DNA of 33,935 nucleotides from an uncultured Oscillospiraceae bacterium. GTDB lineage: Bacteria > Bacillota > Clostridia > Oscillospirales > Oscillospiraceae. Below are positions 7,445 to 15,505 of the stretch, piece after piece. A model generated the notes under the pieces. It did not search any database. It had not been told where the DNA came from and worked only from the letters and a program-made list of their open reading frames with translations. The stretch covers positions 1 to 33,935 of the forward strand of contig CANQSU010000011.1 of NCBI GenBank assembly GCA_947626585.1. The letters run 5' to 3'. Position numbers and translations under genes: made by a program. The stretch's first letter is position 1. Each line of letters opens with the position of its first letter.

Positions 7445-9308
7445 GCGGTGCAAGGAGGCTTTCCGGGCCGGAACGCCGATCATTTGGATCCAGACCGACT
7501 CCTTTGAGACGGTCATGGATGTCGTGGAGCGCGACGAGCTGGTGGTGCGCATCCCCAAACCCATCCACACCGGGAAGCGCTTTGAGGGCAGGCCCTACCG
7601 GGAGCTTCCGGAGGAGATCAGGCGCCGCGGCGGGCCGCTGAACCATTTGGACCAGACGCTGGACGCGTTCAAGCCACTGCCCCAGAAGGACCTGGCCATT
7701 CCCGCCGTCTCCTGGAAGGTCCCCCACATCATCACCTACCATGTGGGGGAAAAGGGCGTCGAGGAGGAGGGCCTGGAGCAGTACGTGAAGGAATGCGTCG
7801 ATCCCCGGTCGCCGCAGTACGAGCTGTTTCGGAGCAGCGCGGTCATCCTCTACGGCTCGACGGTACGGCTGTCGTCGGCGCTTTTGAGCTACACGGAGGT
7901 GGTGCCGGTACCCCTCCCGGACAGGGAGGAGATTCTCGAACTGGTGAAAGACGCCATAGAGCGCTCCGGCCAGAGGATGGACGACAACGAGCGGCATGAG
8001 TATCTGGCCGATATGTCGGCCGCCTTCTCTGGCTTCGCGGGCACCGAGATCAGCCGGACTATGGAGAGGATCCTGACCCGGGACCACAAACCGGGGACAT
8101 CGCCTCTGGACGACACAAGAGGCGTCTTCGAGACGATCCAAAAGCAGAAGGAGCAGAGGATCCTGAGCAGCGAGGTCCTGCGGCTGGAGTACACCCCGCC
8201 CAGAGACAAGCGGACGGACGAGGCCTTTTCGGAAGTGGGCGGCCTGTCCAATCTGAAGACGTGGGTGTGGAACCGGCGGAACGCCCTGAGAAAGGCGGAT
8301 TTCGTCAAGCGCACGAGCGGGGCCGAGAGTCCCAAGGGGATCCTCGTCTGCGGAATCCCCGGGTGCGGCAAATCCCTGGCCGCGAGGGCCGTGGCGGATT
8401 CCTTTGGACTGCCGCTGCTGCTGATGGACATGGGGAGCCTGATGAACAAGTACCAGGGCGAGTCCGAGCGGAACATGCGCCGGGCCCAGGAGCTGGCGGA
8501 GGCCATGTCGCCCTGCGTGCTGTGGATTGATGAGCTGGAAAAAGGCTTCAGCGGCGCGGGCTCCGGCGACGGGGACGACGCCAGCTTCAAGAGGATGTTC
8601 GCTACCATGCTCAACTGGATGCAGGAGAACAAAAAGGCATGCTTCCTGTACGCCACGGCCAACGACATCGGGGGCCTGCCCAAGGAATTTTTCAGAAGCG
8701 GGCGGTTTGACGCCCTGTTTGCCGCCTACCTCCCGACCTGTGAGGAGTGCGCCGAGATCGCCCTGGCCGCCATGAAGAGCGCCAGGAAAAACGCCCAGGA
8801 GGTGGACCGGCTCTTTGGCGAGGGCTGTGAGGACGTGGAGTTCCTGACCGGCCTCATAGACAGCGAGATGGTACGGGAGGGTGTGCCCAGGCTGATGATC
8901 GGCGCGGACATCAGCAAGCTGGTGAACCAGGCACTGATCCTGTACAGCTCGAAGGACAGCACCTATCCCATCGGCAAGGGCAGCTGGAAGCGGTATCTCA
9001 GGGAGGCCATGCGCGGCGAGAGCGTATATGGCGACGGGTCGGAGAACGTGGACAGCGTGGCGGTCAGCTACATAAGGATGCTGAAAAAGGGCTTTTTACC
9101 GGCAAGCGGCAAGGTGATGTTCCGAAAGAAGGACTATCTGTCCGAGGCCCGGGACGGGCACTTTGTGAAAAGGCTTTCCGAAGAAGAGCTGCAGGATAAG
9201 TGGCCCCATCCCTACGACCAGGTAGTTTACAGGCTCCTGGCGGACAGGATCGACGAGCTGGCCGGAGAAGTGGAGCGGCTGGAGCGCAGCCGCCTTATCG
9301 GCAGATGA
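7419..9308 (+). CDS. AAA+ ATPase, Ycf46-like
   Basis: A 629-residue protein. The N-terminal part (about 1-250) begins like Ycf46-type AAA proteins, with a helix followed by G-T-P-I-I-W-I-Q-T-D. The AAA+ module has Walker A G-I-P-G-C-G-K-S (312-319), Walker B V-L-W-I-D-E with acidic pair D371/E372, sensor-1 Asn415 in A-T-A-N-D, and arginines R426 and R429 in F-R-S-G-R-F-D, so it should hydrolyse ATP. A third region (about 500-629) is helical and unique. It starts at a TTG inside the previous gene behind the strong site GGAGGAGGTGAC. AAA proteins of this type act as hexameric unfoldases or remodellers. The substrate here is unknown, but the Hsp70-like and metallopeptidase neighbours suggest protein handling. 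Confidence 0.88.
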   Translation: MAVSDLINERCKEAFRAGTPIIWIQTDSFETVMDVVERDELVVRIPKPIHTGKRFEGRPYRELPEEIRRRGGPLNHLDQTLDAFKPLPQKDLAIPAVSWKVPHIITYHVGEKGVEEEGLEQYVKECVDPRSPQYELFRSSAVILYGSTVRLSSALLSYTEVVPVPLPDREEILELVKDAIERSGQRMDDNERHEYLADMSAAFSGFAGTEISRTMERILTRDHKPGTSPLDDTRGVFETIQKQKEQRILSSEVLRLEYTPPRDKRTDEAFSEVGGLSNLKTWVWNRRNALRKADFVKRTSGAESPKGILVCGIPGCGKSLAARAVADSFGLPLLLMDMGSLMNKYQGESERNMRRAQELAEAMSPCVLWIDELEKGFSGAGSGDGDDASFKRMFATMLNWMQENKKACFLYATANDIGGLPKEFFRSGRFDALFAAYLPTCEECAEIALAAMKSARKNAQEVDRLFGEGCEDVEFLTGLIDSEMVREGVPRLMIGADISKLVNQALILYSSKDSTYPIGKGSWKRYLREAMRGESVYGDGSENVDSVAVSYIRMLKKGFLPASGKVMFRKKDYLSEARDGHFVKRLSEEELQDKWPHPYDQVVYRLLADRIDELAGEVERLERSRLIGR

Positions 9309-9395
9309 TAGTATATTAAGGAACCTCCGAACAAACCGACGGTCCGGCAGACGCCCGGTCCGAGAGAAATACACAGGCAGATTGGAGACAGAGAA

Positions 9396-11357
9396 ATGGC
9401 GTTCACAAAAATCATCGGGATGGATATCGGTCACGGCGAGACATCAGTGGTGTGCATGGAGGTGGATACTAAGAAGATCCACCGGCTTGTTCTGGGACCC
9501 AACCAGGAGAAGGTGGTGCCCAGCGTGGTGGGCGTTACCGACAAGGGCGACGTGATCATCGGCCGTCAGGCCGGCGAGGGGAACAACGTGAAGGAGGTCA
9601 TCGCCTACTTCAAGAAGTCCCCCAAGTATTTTGATGAGATCGTCATGGGCAGAAGGCGGGGGGACTGCATCTCCATGTTCGTCAAGGCCCTGGTCAAGCA
9701 GATCTTCCTGTACAATAAGGACGTACTCACCGAAGCGGAGAAGGACAACATCCAGCTGGTGGTGGGCTGCCCCAGCACCACAGACTGGACGGACGAGCCC
9801 AACAGAAAAAAGTATGAGAGGCTTTTGAGAACGGCGTCGGGCTTTGCGAACACAACCGTGGTGCCAGAGTCCCGGGCGGCCCTCTTCTCCACCTTTACAA
9901 GCCAGGGAATGCAGGGAATCACCGCCGCCGACGGCGTACTGGTGTTCGACTTCGGCTCCTCCACCGCGGACTGCACATTTATGAGCATGGGCAAGATGCG
10001 CATGGAGTACAGCTGGACCCTGGGGGCCTCCGCCATTGAGGAGGCCATGTTTGAGGAGATGCAGGAGGAGCTAGCCAAAAAGGCCGCCGAAAAGGGGGTC
10101 CGGGCGTCCTTCCCCAATATCCGGGGCATCGAGTTTGCCCTGAGGCTTGATTTCAAGGAGAAATATTACACCAACACCCTGCCGGAGGACGACGCCACCT
10201 TTGTCCGACGGGCCAATGTGGTGGACAAGAACGGCAAGCCTGTGCTGGACGGCGAGGGGAAGCCCCAGCGGCTGAAGGTGGACCTGGACGTGGACTGGGA
10301 GCTTATGAACAAGGTGACGATGGAGAAGCAGTTCTTCATCTCCCCGGGCGCCGGACAGCAGAACGTGAAAAACAGCTGGTACGGCCACTGCGAGAGCTTC
10401 CTCCTCAAGGCCAAGGAGGAGCTTCAGAGGAGAAAGCTCTCCTACAAGGCGGTGATGCTCACCGGCGGCGCCTCCAAGATGGGCTTTGTTCAAAAGCTGT
10501 GTCAGGACACCTTTGGCGGGAAGAGCGCCAAGATCCTCATCTCCCAGGATCCCTCCTTCAGCGTGTCCCTGGGCCTGGCCTGGACGGGCATGGTGGACAG
10601 CCTCATTGAGGCGGGTAAGCAGGAGGCCCTGCAGGCCCTGAAGGGGGAGCCCAAGTGTTCCAACGCGATGCTGGTCCAGTCCGTTGCCAACCTGTACACC
10701 CCTATCGTGACCAAACAATTCGACGATGCGCTGAATGAGTGGGCCTCCTCCGAGGTGGACGGGTCTGTCTCGGACCTCCAGAATAAATTCCAGGTAAAAT
10801 GCGGAGTTCCGTCTACGAAGGACGCTATGGAAGCCGCCTTCAAGAAGGGTGTCGAGGCTTGGTTGGAGGACTGCGCCCAGTCCGTCCAGAAGGCGGCGGG
10901 GGCCGAGGTCAACAAAATCTACGGCCAAGACATGTCCTTCAGCCTCCTTCATGGAAAATACCAGGATCGTCTGCATGCCCAGCCGATGGGCCCGATCATG
11001 CTTCCGGAGATCGACATAGCGGGATCTCTGCAGAAGGCCATGGGGAATATAGGCGGTATCATTGCCACCGTGATCGGGGTGGTCTCCGGGGGATTTGGCC
11101 TCCTGTTGGGGCCGCTGATCGGCTGGATCCTCCACCTGCTTGGAAAGAAAAATGATCCCAACGTGCCGTGTAATGCCCAGACGCGGCAGAATGTGCGCGG
11201 CAATGCCTCCTCCCTGAGACAGGATATCACCGCTCAGGTCCAGAAGGCCCTTACGGAGAGCATCGGGAACTCCGGGGAGACTATTCTTTCGGATATGCTG
11301 GACGAGATCATCGACGTACTGGCTCTGAGAAGGTTCGACCAGGAGATGTTTCTGTAA
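9396..11357 (+). CDS. Hsp70-like ASKHA ATPase with C-terminal hydrophobic segment
   Basis: A 653-residue protein with the actin/Hsp70 nucleotide-binding pattern: phosphate-1 loop I-G-M-D-I-G-H-G-E-T-S (7-17), V-V-G-C-P-S-T-T-D (122-130) in place of the V-x-V-P-A strand, phosphate-2 loop V-F-D-F-G-S-S-T-A-D (183-192) and adenosine motif M-L-T-G-G-A-S-K (354-361). The usual DnaK substrate-binding domain is absent. Instead residues 553-582 form a glycine-rich hydrophobic stretch (G-G-I-I-A-T-V-I-G-V-V, then L-L-L-G-P-L-I-G-W-I-L) followed by a helical tail, which could insert into a membrane. It starts 87 bases after the AAA+ gene and probably shares its transcript. It is not a housekeeping chaperone: grpE and dnaJ are absent nearby. 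Confidence 0.85.
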   Translation: MAFTKIIGMDIGHGETSVVCMEVDTKKIHRLVLGPNQEKVVPSVVGVTDKGDVIIGRQAGEGNNVKEVIAYFKKSPKYFDEIVMGRRRGDCISMFVKALVKQIFLYNKDVLTEAEKDNIQLVVGCPSTTDWTDEPNRKKYERLLRTASGFANTTVVPESRAALFSTFTSQGMQGITAADGVLVFDFGSSTADCTFMSMGKMRMEYSWTLGASAIEEAMFEEMQEELAKKAAEKGVRASFPNIRGIEFALRLDFKEKYYTNTLPEDDATFVRRANVVDKNGKPVLDGEGKPQRLKVDLDVDWELMNKVTMEKQFFISPGAGQQNVKNSWYGHCESFLLKAKEELQRRKLSYKAVMLTGGASKMGFVQKLCQDTFGGKSAKILISQDPSFSVSLGLAWTGMVDSLIEAGKQEALQALKGEPKCSNAMLVQSVANLYTPIVTKQFDDALNEWASSEVDGSVSDLQNKFQVKCGVPSTKDAMEAAFKKGVEAWLEDCAQSVQKAAGAEVNKIYGQDMSFSLLHGKYQDRLHAQPMGPIMLPEIDIAGSLQKAMGNIGGIIATVIGVVSGGFGLLLGPLIGWILHLLGKKNDPNVPCNAQTRQNVRGNASSLRQDITAQVQKALTESIGNSGETILSDMLDEIIDVLALRRFDQEMFL

Positions 11358-11419
11358 GGCCGGGGCGGCCGCCGCGCCTGTGCGGTTTATGAGTGCAGAC
11401 AGACGAAAGGAGAGTTATC

Positions 11420-12094
11420 ATGATAGAAGTCCTTGTGGCGGTGTTCGATGTCGTCAAGGACGCGGTGAGCGTGGCGCTCAAGGTCAAGGGCGGACTCACT
11501 GTGTTCAAGTGGCTCAAAAAGCTCTGGGGGGCCATCCGCAAGCCTCCGGAGACATTGGTATCCGCGCCCATGACGGAGCAAGACCAGGAGATGGCCGACA
11601 AGACCAGGCAGATCGTCATGGAGGTATTCGGCCAGGACGCCGCCGCCACCGTGGAGGAGGCGGACTACAACGGCCGTGTGACGCTGGCCTCCGATCTTGT
11701 CAAAAAGCTGACGGACGCCTACGGGGTCCATCTTGACGGGTGCGAGATCTACATCGACAGCAACGTCAACAACTGCGGCGGGTACATCATTAAGGAGAAC
11801 AAGATCAAGCTGAACGGCGCCTATCTCTTCTCCGAGGACCCGGACCTCATCTATGAGTTCATCGACACGGTCATCCACGAGTTCCGCCACGCGGTGCAGC
11901 TCCAGGCCGTTCTGGACCCGGAGGTCGCCGGGGCATGGCAGGTGTCGGAGGAGACAAAGGAGAACTGGAAGCAAAACTTCCTGCACTATACGCCCTCCAC
12001 CGCCGATCTGAGAGAGTATATCAGCCAGCCGGTGGAGAATGACGCCAGGACCTTCGCGGAACTGAGCCTGCGAGGCTGGCGCCCTGAGAAATAA
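11420..12094 (+). CDS. HExxH zincin metallopeptidase
   Basis: A 224-residue protein with a zinc-protease motif H-E-F-R-H at 153-157, inside the helix D-T-V-I-H-E-F-R-H-A-V-Q. A likely third-ligand helix follows in Q-P-V-E-N-D-A-R-T-F-A-E near the C-terminus. The N-terminal 45 residues form an amphipathic, partly hydrophobic helix (M-I-E-V-L-V-A-V-F-D-V-V) that could bind a membrane or partner. The start is ATG 11420 behind AAAGGAGA. The GTG at 11393 has no site. Of all the peptidase-like proteins in this cluster it is the only one with intact zinc ligands, so it is the likely proteolytic component. The substrate could be a partner or the precursor peptide; this is inference. Confidence 0.75.
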   Translation: MIEVLVAVFDVVKDAVSVALKVKGGLTVFKWLKKLWGAIRKPPETLVSAPMTEQDQEMADKTRQIVMEVFGQDAAATVEEADYNGRVTLASDLVKKLTDAYGVHLDGCEIYIDSNVNNCGGYIIKENKIKLNGAYLFSEDPDLIYEFIDTVIHEFRHAVQLQAVLDPEVAGAWQVSEETKENWKQNFLHYTPSTADLREYISQPVENDARTFAELSLRGWRPEK

Positions 12095-12106
12095 GGAGGG
12101 GAGACT

Positions 12107-12463
12107 ATGAAGGAGCGAAAGGCTCTGAGAGATATAGAGTACTATCTGGAGGAGACTCTCCATTACTCCGCATACACCGTGAAGACAGTGATGAAAAGCG
12201 TGGATGCCTTGGATGAGGAGACCTTCCGGGATCTGGTCAACTGGAGGGAGGAGGGCGTTTTTCCCGAGGAGCCGGTGGAGGGCATCACCGTCAGGGAGCT
12301 GGTAGAGAGGCTTGGCCTGGAACCGGTGAACGCGTTCATCACCTTCGGGTGGCTGAAAAGCAAGCCGGAGGAAGCCAAGTATACCCTCATGCACCCTTGG
12401 CACGATCTGGAACTCAGCGAGGAGATCCGCCGCAGATTTCTTGGGGAGACGGAGAATGAGTGA
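12107..12463 (+). CDS. Small acidic protein, unknown
   Basis: A 118-residue acidic protein of unknown family. It begins with helices (R-D-I-E-Y-Y-L-E-E-T-L) and continues with repeated acidic segments. The R-E-L-V-E-R-L-G-L segment near residue 65 could be a short helix-turn element. There is no catalytic motif and no membrane segment. A strong AAGGAGGGGAG site precedes the ATG, 12 bases after the zincin stop, so the gene is clearly part of the same operon. It may be a partner or inhibitor of the adjacent peptidase, but only adjacency supports this. Confidence 0.65.
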   Translation: MKERKALRDIEYYLEETLHYSAYTVKTVMKSVDALDEETFRDLVNWREEGVFPEEPVEGITVRELVERLGLEPVNAFITFGWLKSKPEEAKYTLMHPWHDLELSEEIRRRFLGETENE

Positions 12464-12653
12464 GGCTGAGCGGACGCGGGATTGGTTCGTCAGGGTAGAG
12501 GAGAATATCAACCGACGGCGTCAGCCCGGGGAAATAGAGAAAAATTTCCCGTGCCCTGCGACCTTTCGCGCGGTAAATGAGGTAAAATGGGATCATCCAA
12601 GGAAAGGAGACAACGGAAATGAAAAAGATAAAAGTCAGCAGGAAGACCTTTGA
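12456..12653 (+). CDS. Possible 65-residue basic protein
   Basis: An open frame starting at ATG 12456, which overlaps the previous stop by eight bases and has GGGGAGACGG upstream. It encodes a short charged protein (R-T-R-D-W-F-V-R-V-E-E-N-I-N-R-R-R) of no known family. Its last 35 bases run into the next gene, whose own ribosome-binding site lies inside it. Both the coupling overlap and the good site favour a real gene. The long 3' overlap and lack of motifs count against it. Confidence 0.4.
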   Translation: MSEAERTRDWFVRVEENINRRRQPGEIEKNFPCPATFRAVNEVKWDHPRKGDNGNEKDKSQQEDL

Positions 12654-13785
12654 GGCCCTTGACAAGCAGCTGGAGGAGATCAAGGCGAAGCGCGGCGAAG
12701 GACTCTCCACCCGTGAGTTCCTTATGGAGATCTACCGTGAAAACCTGCCCGACAAGAACGACAATCAGGCCATGGCCATGGCCGACGAGGCCATCCAGGG
12801 CGTCACCGCCTTCTACAGGGAGCTGGACGAGGCCATGGAGGACAAGGATGCCTACATCGACTCCAAGCTTCGCGAGGCCCTCCAGGGCCAGGGACTCCGG
12901 GAGCGGTGCGAGACCCTTGTAAAATACGCCAACCTCCTGCGGCAGATCCACCTGGAGAACGTGCCCGAGGAGGAAAAGGACGGGAAGGAGCCGGAGGAGA
13001 TCAAGCTCCCCGACGAGGTCACCGACGCCGTCGAGGCCGAACTCACGGCCCTAGTCAAGTCCCTGATGGCCAGCTATACCTTCCTTTCACCCCTGACACC
13101 GGAGGGCCAGGACATCTTCTCTGCCGTCACTGAGGACGGAGATCTGGACATGCTGGTGGACGCCGGGCAGGACAGGATCAACTACCTGGCCGCCATCTCC
13201 ATGCTGGCCTATGTGAACATGAAGGCCGGCAATATCCCCGGAGCGCCGGGGGAGATCACCATGCGCCAGGTCACCGCGGTGACCTGCGCCACGGCGGAGA
13301 CCGTCAAGGCCGCCGCCAAGGTGGAGGAGGGCTGGGCCGAGGCCATGCTCTCCCAGGTCCTGGGGGCCATCGGCGTGGTGACGGCGGCCATGCTCGCCGG
13401 CAACGTGGCAGCTTCGGCCATGGCCGTGGTGTTCTCCCCGGTGGGCCTCATCACCACCGTGTGCAGCGTTTTTCTGGGCTACTGCGGCGTGAAGGCGCTG
13501 ATCAAGGGCGCCGAGTGGTGGCAGGAGGACTGCACCACACTCTCCGGCTACATCGTCAAGGCGGGAAGGGTGGTCAAGGCGGGACTCAAGAGCCTCTTCA
13601 CCTTTGCCAGGGAAAAGGTCGTGCCCCGCGCCTGGGCCATGACGAAGCAGGGCGTTTCGAAGCTTCTGTCCCATTTCATTAGATCCGAGGTCGGGAACGC
13701 CGGTCCTGATTCTTCCTCCGCAAAGGAAGAGGAGGAAGAGGACGTGGATGAGATGGAGAAAACGGTCGTAACGGACCCGGCGTGA
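12619..13785 (+). CDS. Membrane protein with hydrophobic hairpin, unknown
   Basis: A 388-residue protein. Residues 1-240 are helical and charged. Residues about 247-295 are strongly hydrophobic (V-L-G-A-I-G-V-V-T-A-A-M-L-A-G, then G-L-I-T-T-V-C-S-V-F-L-G-Y) and look like two closely spaced membrane-spanning helices. The tail is basic, then very acidic (E-E-E-E-E-D-V-D). No family is recognised. The start has AAAGGAG about eleven bases upstream. The arrangement of a long cytoplasmic helical domain plus a glycine/alanine-rich hairpin recalls pore-forming or membrane-remodelling proteins. The Hsp70-like and dynamin-like proteins in this island have comparable hydrophobic segments. Confidence 0.7.
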   Translation: MKKIKVSRKTFEALDKQLEEIKAKRGEGLSTREFLMEIYRENLPDKNDNQAMAMADEAIQGVTAFYRELDEAMEDKDAYIDSKLREALQGQGLRERCETLVKYANLLRQIHLENVPEEEKDGKEPEEIKLPDEVTDAVEAELTALVKSLMASYTFLSPLTPEGQDIFSAVTEDGDLDMLVDAGQDRINYLAAISMLAYVNMKAGNIPGAPGEITMRQVTAVTCATAETVKAAAKVEEGWAEAMLSQVLGAIGVVTAAMLAGNVAASAMAVVFSPVGLITTVCSVFLGYCGVKALIKGAEWWQEDCTTLSGYIVKAGRVVKAGLKSLFTFAREKVVPRAWAMTKQGVSKLLSHFIRSEVGNAGPDSSSAKEEEEEDVDEMEKTVVTDPA

Positions 13786-13830
13786 ATTTGATCCCCAGTC
13801 CGGCACGGCAAAGCGCGAAAGGATATGACT

Positions 13831-15117
13831 ATGGAATTATCTAAAGACGTTTTCTACAGGCAATACGGCGACAGTGTGTATCTGCGCCATGTGGGCCTGC
13901 ACCGGGACATGCTCCTGAACGCCAGCGCTTACCGGGCGTTGGAGCTTTTGAAGGCGGCGGGCGGCGGGAGCCGGGAGGAGCTTTTGAAGGCCCTGGTGAC
14001 CGGCGGTGCCGGCTCGGAAAAGGGCTGTGAGCGCTTCCTGGACAGCCTGGTCGCCGGGGGAGTTGTCACCGGCGGGGCGGTGGAAACGGACGACTTCTCC
14101 CTCCGAAACCGGATGCTGGAGCTTTGCACCAGGGAGGACAGGCTCTTCTCCGCGAGCCTGGAGCTCACCTACCGGTGCAACGAGCGCTGCGTCCACTGCT
14201 ACGTCGACGATGTCCCGGACGCCGGTCGGGAGCTGACGCTTGAGGAATATGAGAAGCTCATCGACGATCTCGGGGATATGGGGTGCCTGTACCTGCACGT
14301 CACCGGCGGCGAGGTGCTTCTCAAGCGGGAGCTGATGCCGATCCTGCGCCGGGCCCTGTCCCGGGGCATGGCGGTGGACCTCTACACCAACGGCTATGCC
14401 ATGACGGACGAGGTGTTTGACGAACTGAAGGATCTCCATCTGAACAGCCTGTCCTACAGCCTCTACGGCGGCACGCCGGCGGTCCACGACGCCGTCACGA
14501 AGGTGCCGGGGTCCTTTGAAAAGACCATGCGGGCCGTGATGATGACCAAATGCGCCGGTATCGACACCTTCATCAAAACCGTGGTGATGCGGGAGAATAT
14601 CTCTGACTTCGAGAACCTGTTGAGGCTCTGCCGCAGGCTGGACATTCTCTTGTTCGCAAGCTACGAGATCGTGGACACGCACAATGGCATATCCGCCGAG
14701 AAGCACAGACTGGAAAAGGTGGAGGACTATCTGTCGGCCATGCGCCTCCAACACAAATATTATCCCCACCCCGCCTCCGGGCGACGGGATCCGGACGGCC
14801 CGGTGTGCGGCGCGGGTGGCAGCGCTTTGGCCATTGATCCCTATGGGAATGTGAAACTCTGTATTTCCCTTCCTCAGGTGCTGGGAAATATTCGAGAGAC
14901 TCCCATCCGGGAAATATGGGAGAGGAAATCAGTGGACTGGGTAAGGAAGCTTACCTTTCGGAATATGTGCGTCGGATGTGAGAACTGTCAGTATATAGAT
15001 CATTGCGGTTTCTGTCTGGCCTCTACCGACGCGGGTCCCTGCAAATCTCCTGCAAAACCTGATTATGCCTGTATTCTCGCTGAAGCTGCTTATAGGGCGG
15101 AACTTCGGAATGAATAA
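13831..15117 (+). CDS. Radical SAM/SPASM peptide-modifying enzyme
   Basis: A 428-residue enzyme. Residues 1-85 match a PqqD-like peptide-recognition domain (V-F-Y-R-Q-Y-G-D-S-V-Y-L-R then A-Y-R-A-L-E-L-L). The radical SAM core carries the cluster motif C-N-E-R-C-V-H-C (C116, C120, C123) and the SAM-binding T-G-G-E-V. From C326 to the end a SPASM domain has many cysteines (D-P-Y-G-N-V-K-L-C, then C-V-G-C-E-N-C and C-G-F-C), expected to hold two further Fe-S clusters. Such enzymes modify ribosomal peptides by thioether, C-C or similar bonds. ATG 13831 is preferred over 13825 because GAAAGGA is eight bases upstream. The 54-residue peptide gene 28 bases downstream is the expected substrate. Confidence 0.92.
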   Translation: MELSKDVFYRQYGDSVYLRHVGLHRDMLLNASAYRALELLKAAGGGSREELLKALVTGGAGSEKGCERFLDSLVAGGVVTGGAVETDDFSLRNRMLELCTREDRLFSASLELTYRCNERCVHCYVDDVPDAGRELTLEEYEKLIDDLGDMGCLYLHVTGGEVLLKRELMPILRRALSRGMAVDLYTNGYAMTDEVFDELKDLHLNSLSYSLYGGTPAVHDAVTKVPGSFEKTMRAVMMTKCAGIDTFIKTVVMRENISDFENLLRLCRRLDILLFASYEIVDTHNGISAEKHRLEKVEDYLSAMRLQHKYYPHPASGRRDPDGPVCGAGGSALAIDPYGNVKLCISLPQVLGNIRETPIREIWERKSVDWVRKLTFRNMCVGCENCQYIDHCGFCLASTDAGPCKSPAKPDYACILAEAAYRAELRNE

Positions 15118-15145
15118 ATTTTATTTAAGAAAGGATGTAAACGCA

Positions 15146-15310
15146 ATGGTAGAAAACGAGAAAAGGACAAATGAGCAGGAACTTAAGGACCTGGACATCC
15201 AATTGGAGAAGACCGCCTCAGAACCCACACTGCTCGACTCCAAGAAGGCTCACGCCACTTCCGCTTGCGGAAAAGTACCAGGCATCTGCGGGAAATTGGT
15301 GCAGCATTGA
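15146..15310 (+). CDS. Probable RiPP precursor peptide with two CGK motifs
   Basis: A 54-residue peptide starting at ATG 15146 behind AAGAAAGGA. The first 35 residues are an acidic, helical leader-like region (E-L-K-D-L-D-I-Q-L-E-K). The C-terminal core reads S-A-C-G-K-V-P-G-I-C-G-K-L-V, so an x-C-G-K unit occurs twice with only two cysteines. Position directly after a radical SAM/SPASM gene with a recognition domain is typical of modified-peptide precursors. From memory, NCBI describes an 'ACGX system' of radical SAM enzymes with repeat peptides. The A-C-G-K unit here fits that idea, but I could not check it. The two-cysteine core excludes SCIFF, which has six. Confidence 0.75.
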   Translation: MVENEKRTNEQELKDLDIQLEKTASEPTLLDSKKAHATSACGKVPGICGKLVQH

Positions 15311-15359
15311 TTTGCTCAATGGGCGAGAATCTGCAGCCTGAAACACAGGAATCAAAAAA

Positions 15360-15393
15360 GGCGGTGTCCTGCGCGATTTGTGGGGGCACCGCC
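15360..15393 (+). promoter_or_regulatory. RNA hairpin after the precursor gene
   Basis: GGCGGTGTCC pairs with GGGGCACCGCC (ten pairs including one G:U). It lies 50 bases after the precursor stop and 113 bases before the next gene. On the plus strand it lacks a U-run, so it could be an mRNA-stabilising or partial-termination element that makes the precursor transcript more abundant. On the minus strand it would have a U-run, but no minus gene is present. Confidence 0.45.
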
Positions 15394-15505
15394 CTCCGCA
15401 GTTTCAGGTATCTACGTGTGTGGCGTGCCCGCATGAAGCGCGGAATGTTCTGACTGCCAATTTTCCGGTAGGATGCGGCCATTCAGAAAGCATTGGAGGA
15501 GAGTT

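Noticed and set aside
10071-11135. Long open frame on the minus strand inside the Hsp70-like gene
   Set aside because: It is a shadow of codon bias in a GC-rich gene; no ribosome-binding site or family motif, and the plus-strand gene is certain.
9396-11357. Housekeeping DnaK
   Set aside because: The substrate domain is missing, the C-terminus is hydrophobic, and grpE/dnaJ are absent nearby.
15146-15310. SCIFF peptide
   Set aside because: SCIFF has six cysteines in its core region; this peptide has two.
15265-15453. Second small peptide frame overlapping the end of the precursor
   Set aside because: No own ribosome-binding site, it overlaps the precursor end in another frame and runs through the hairpin.
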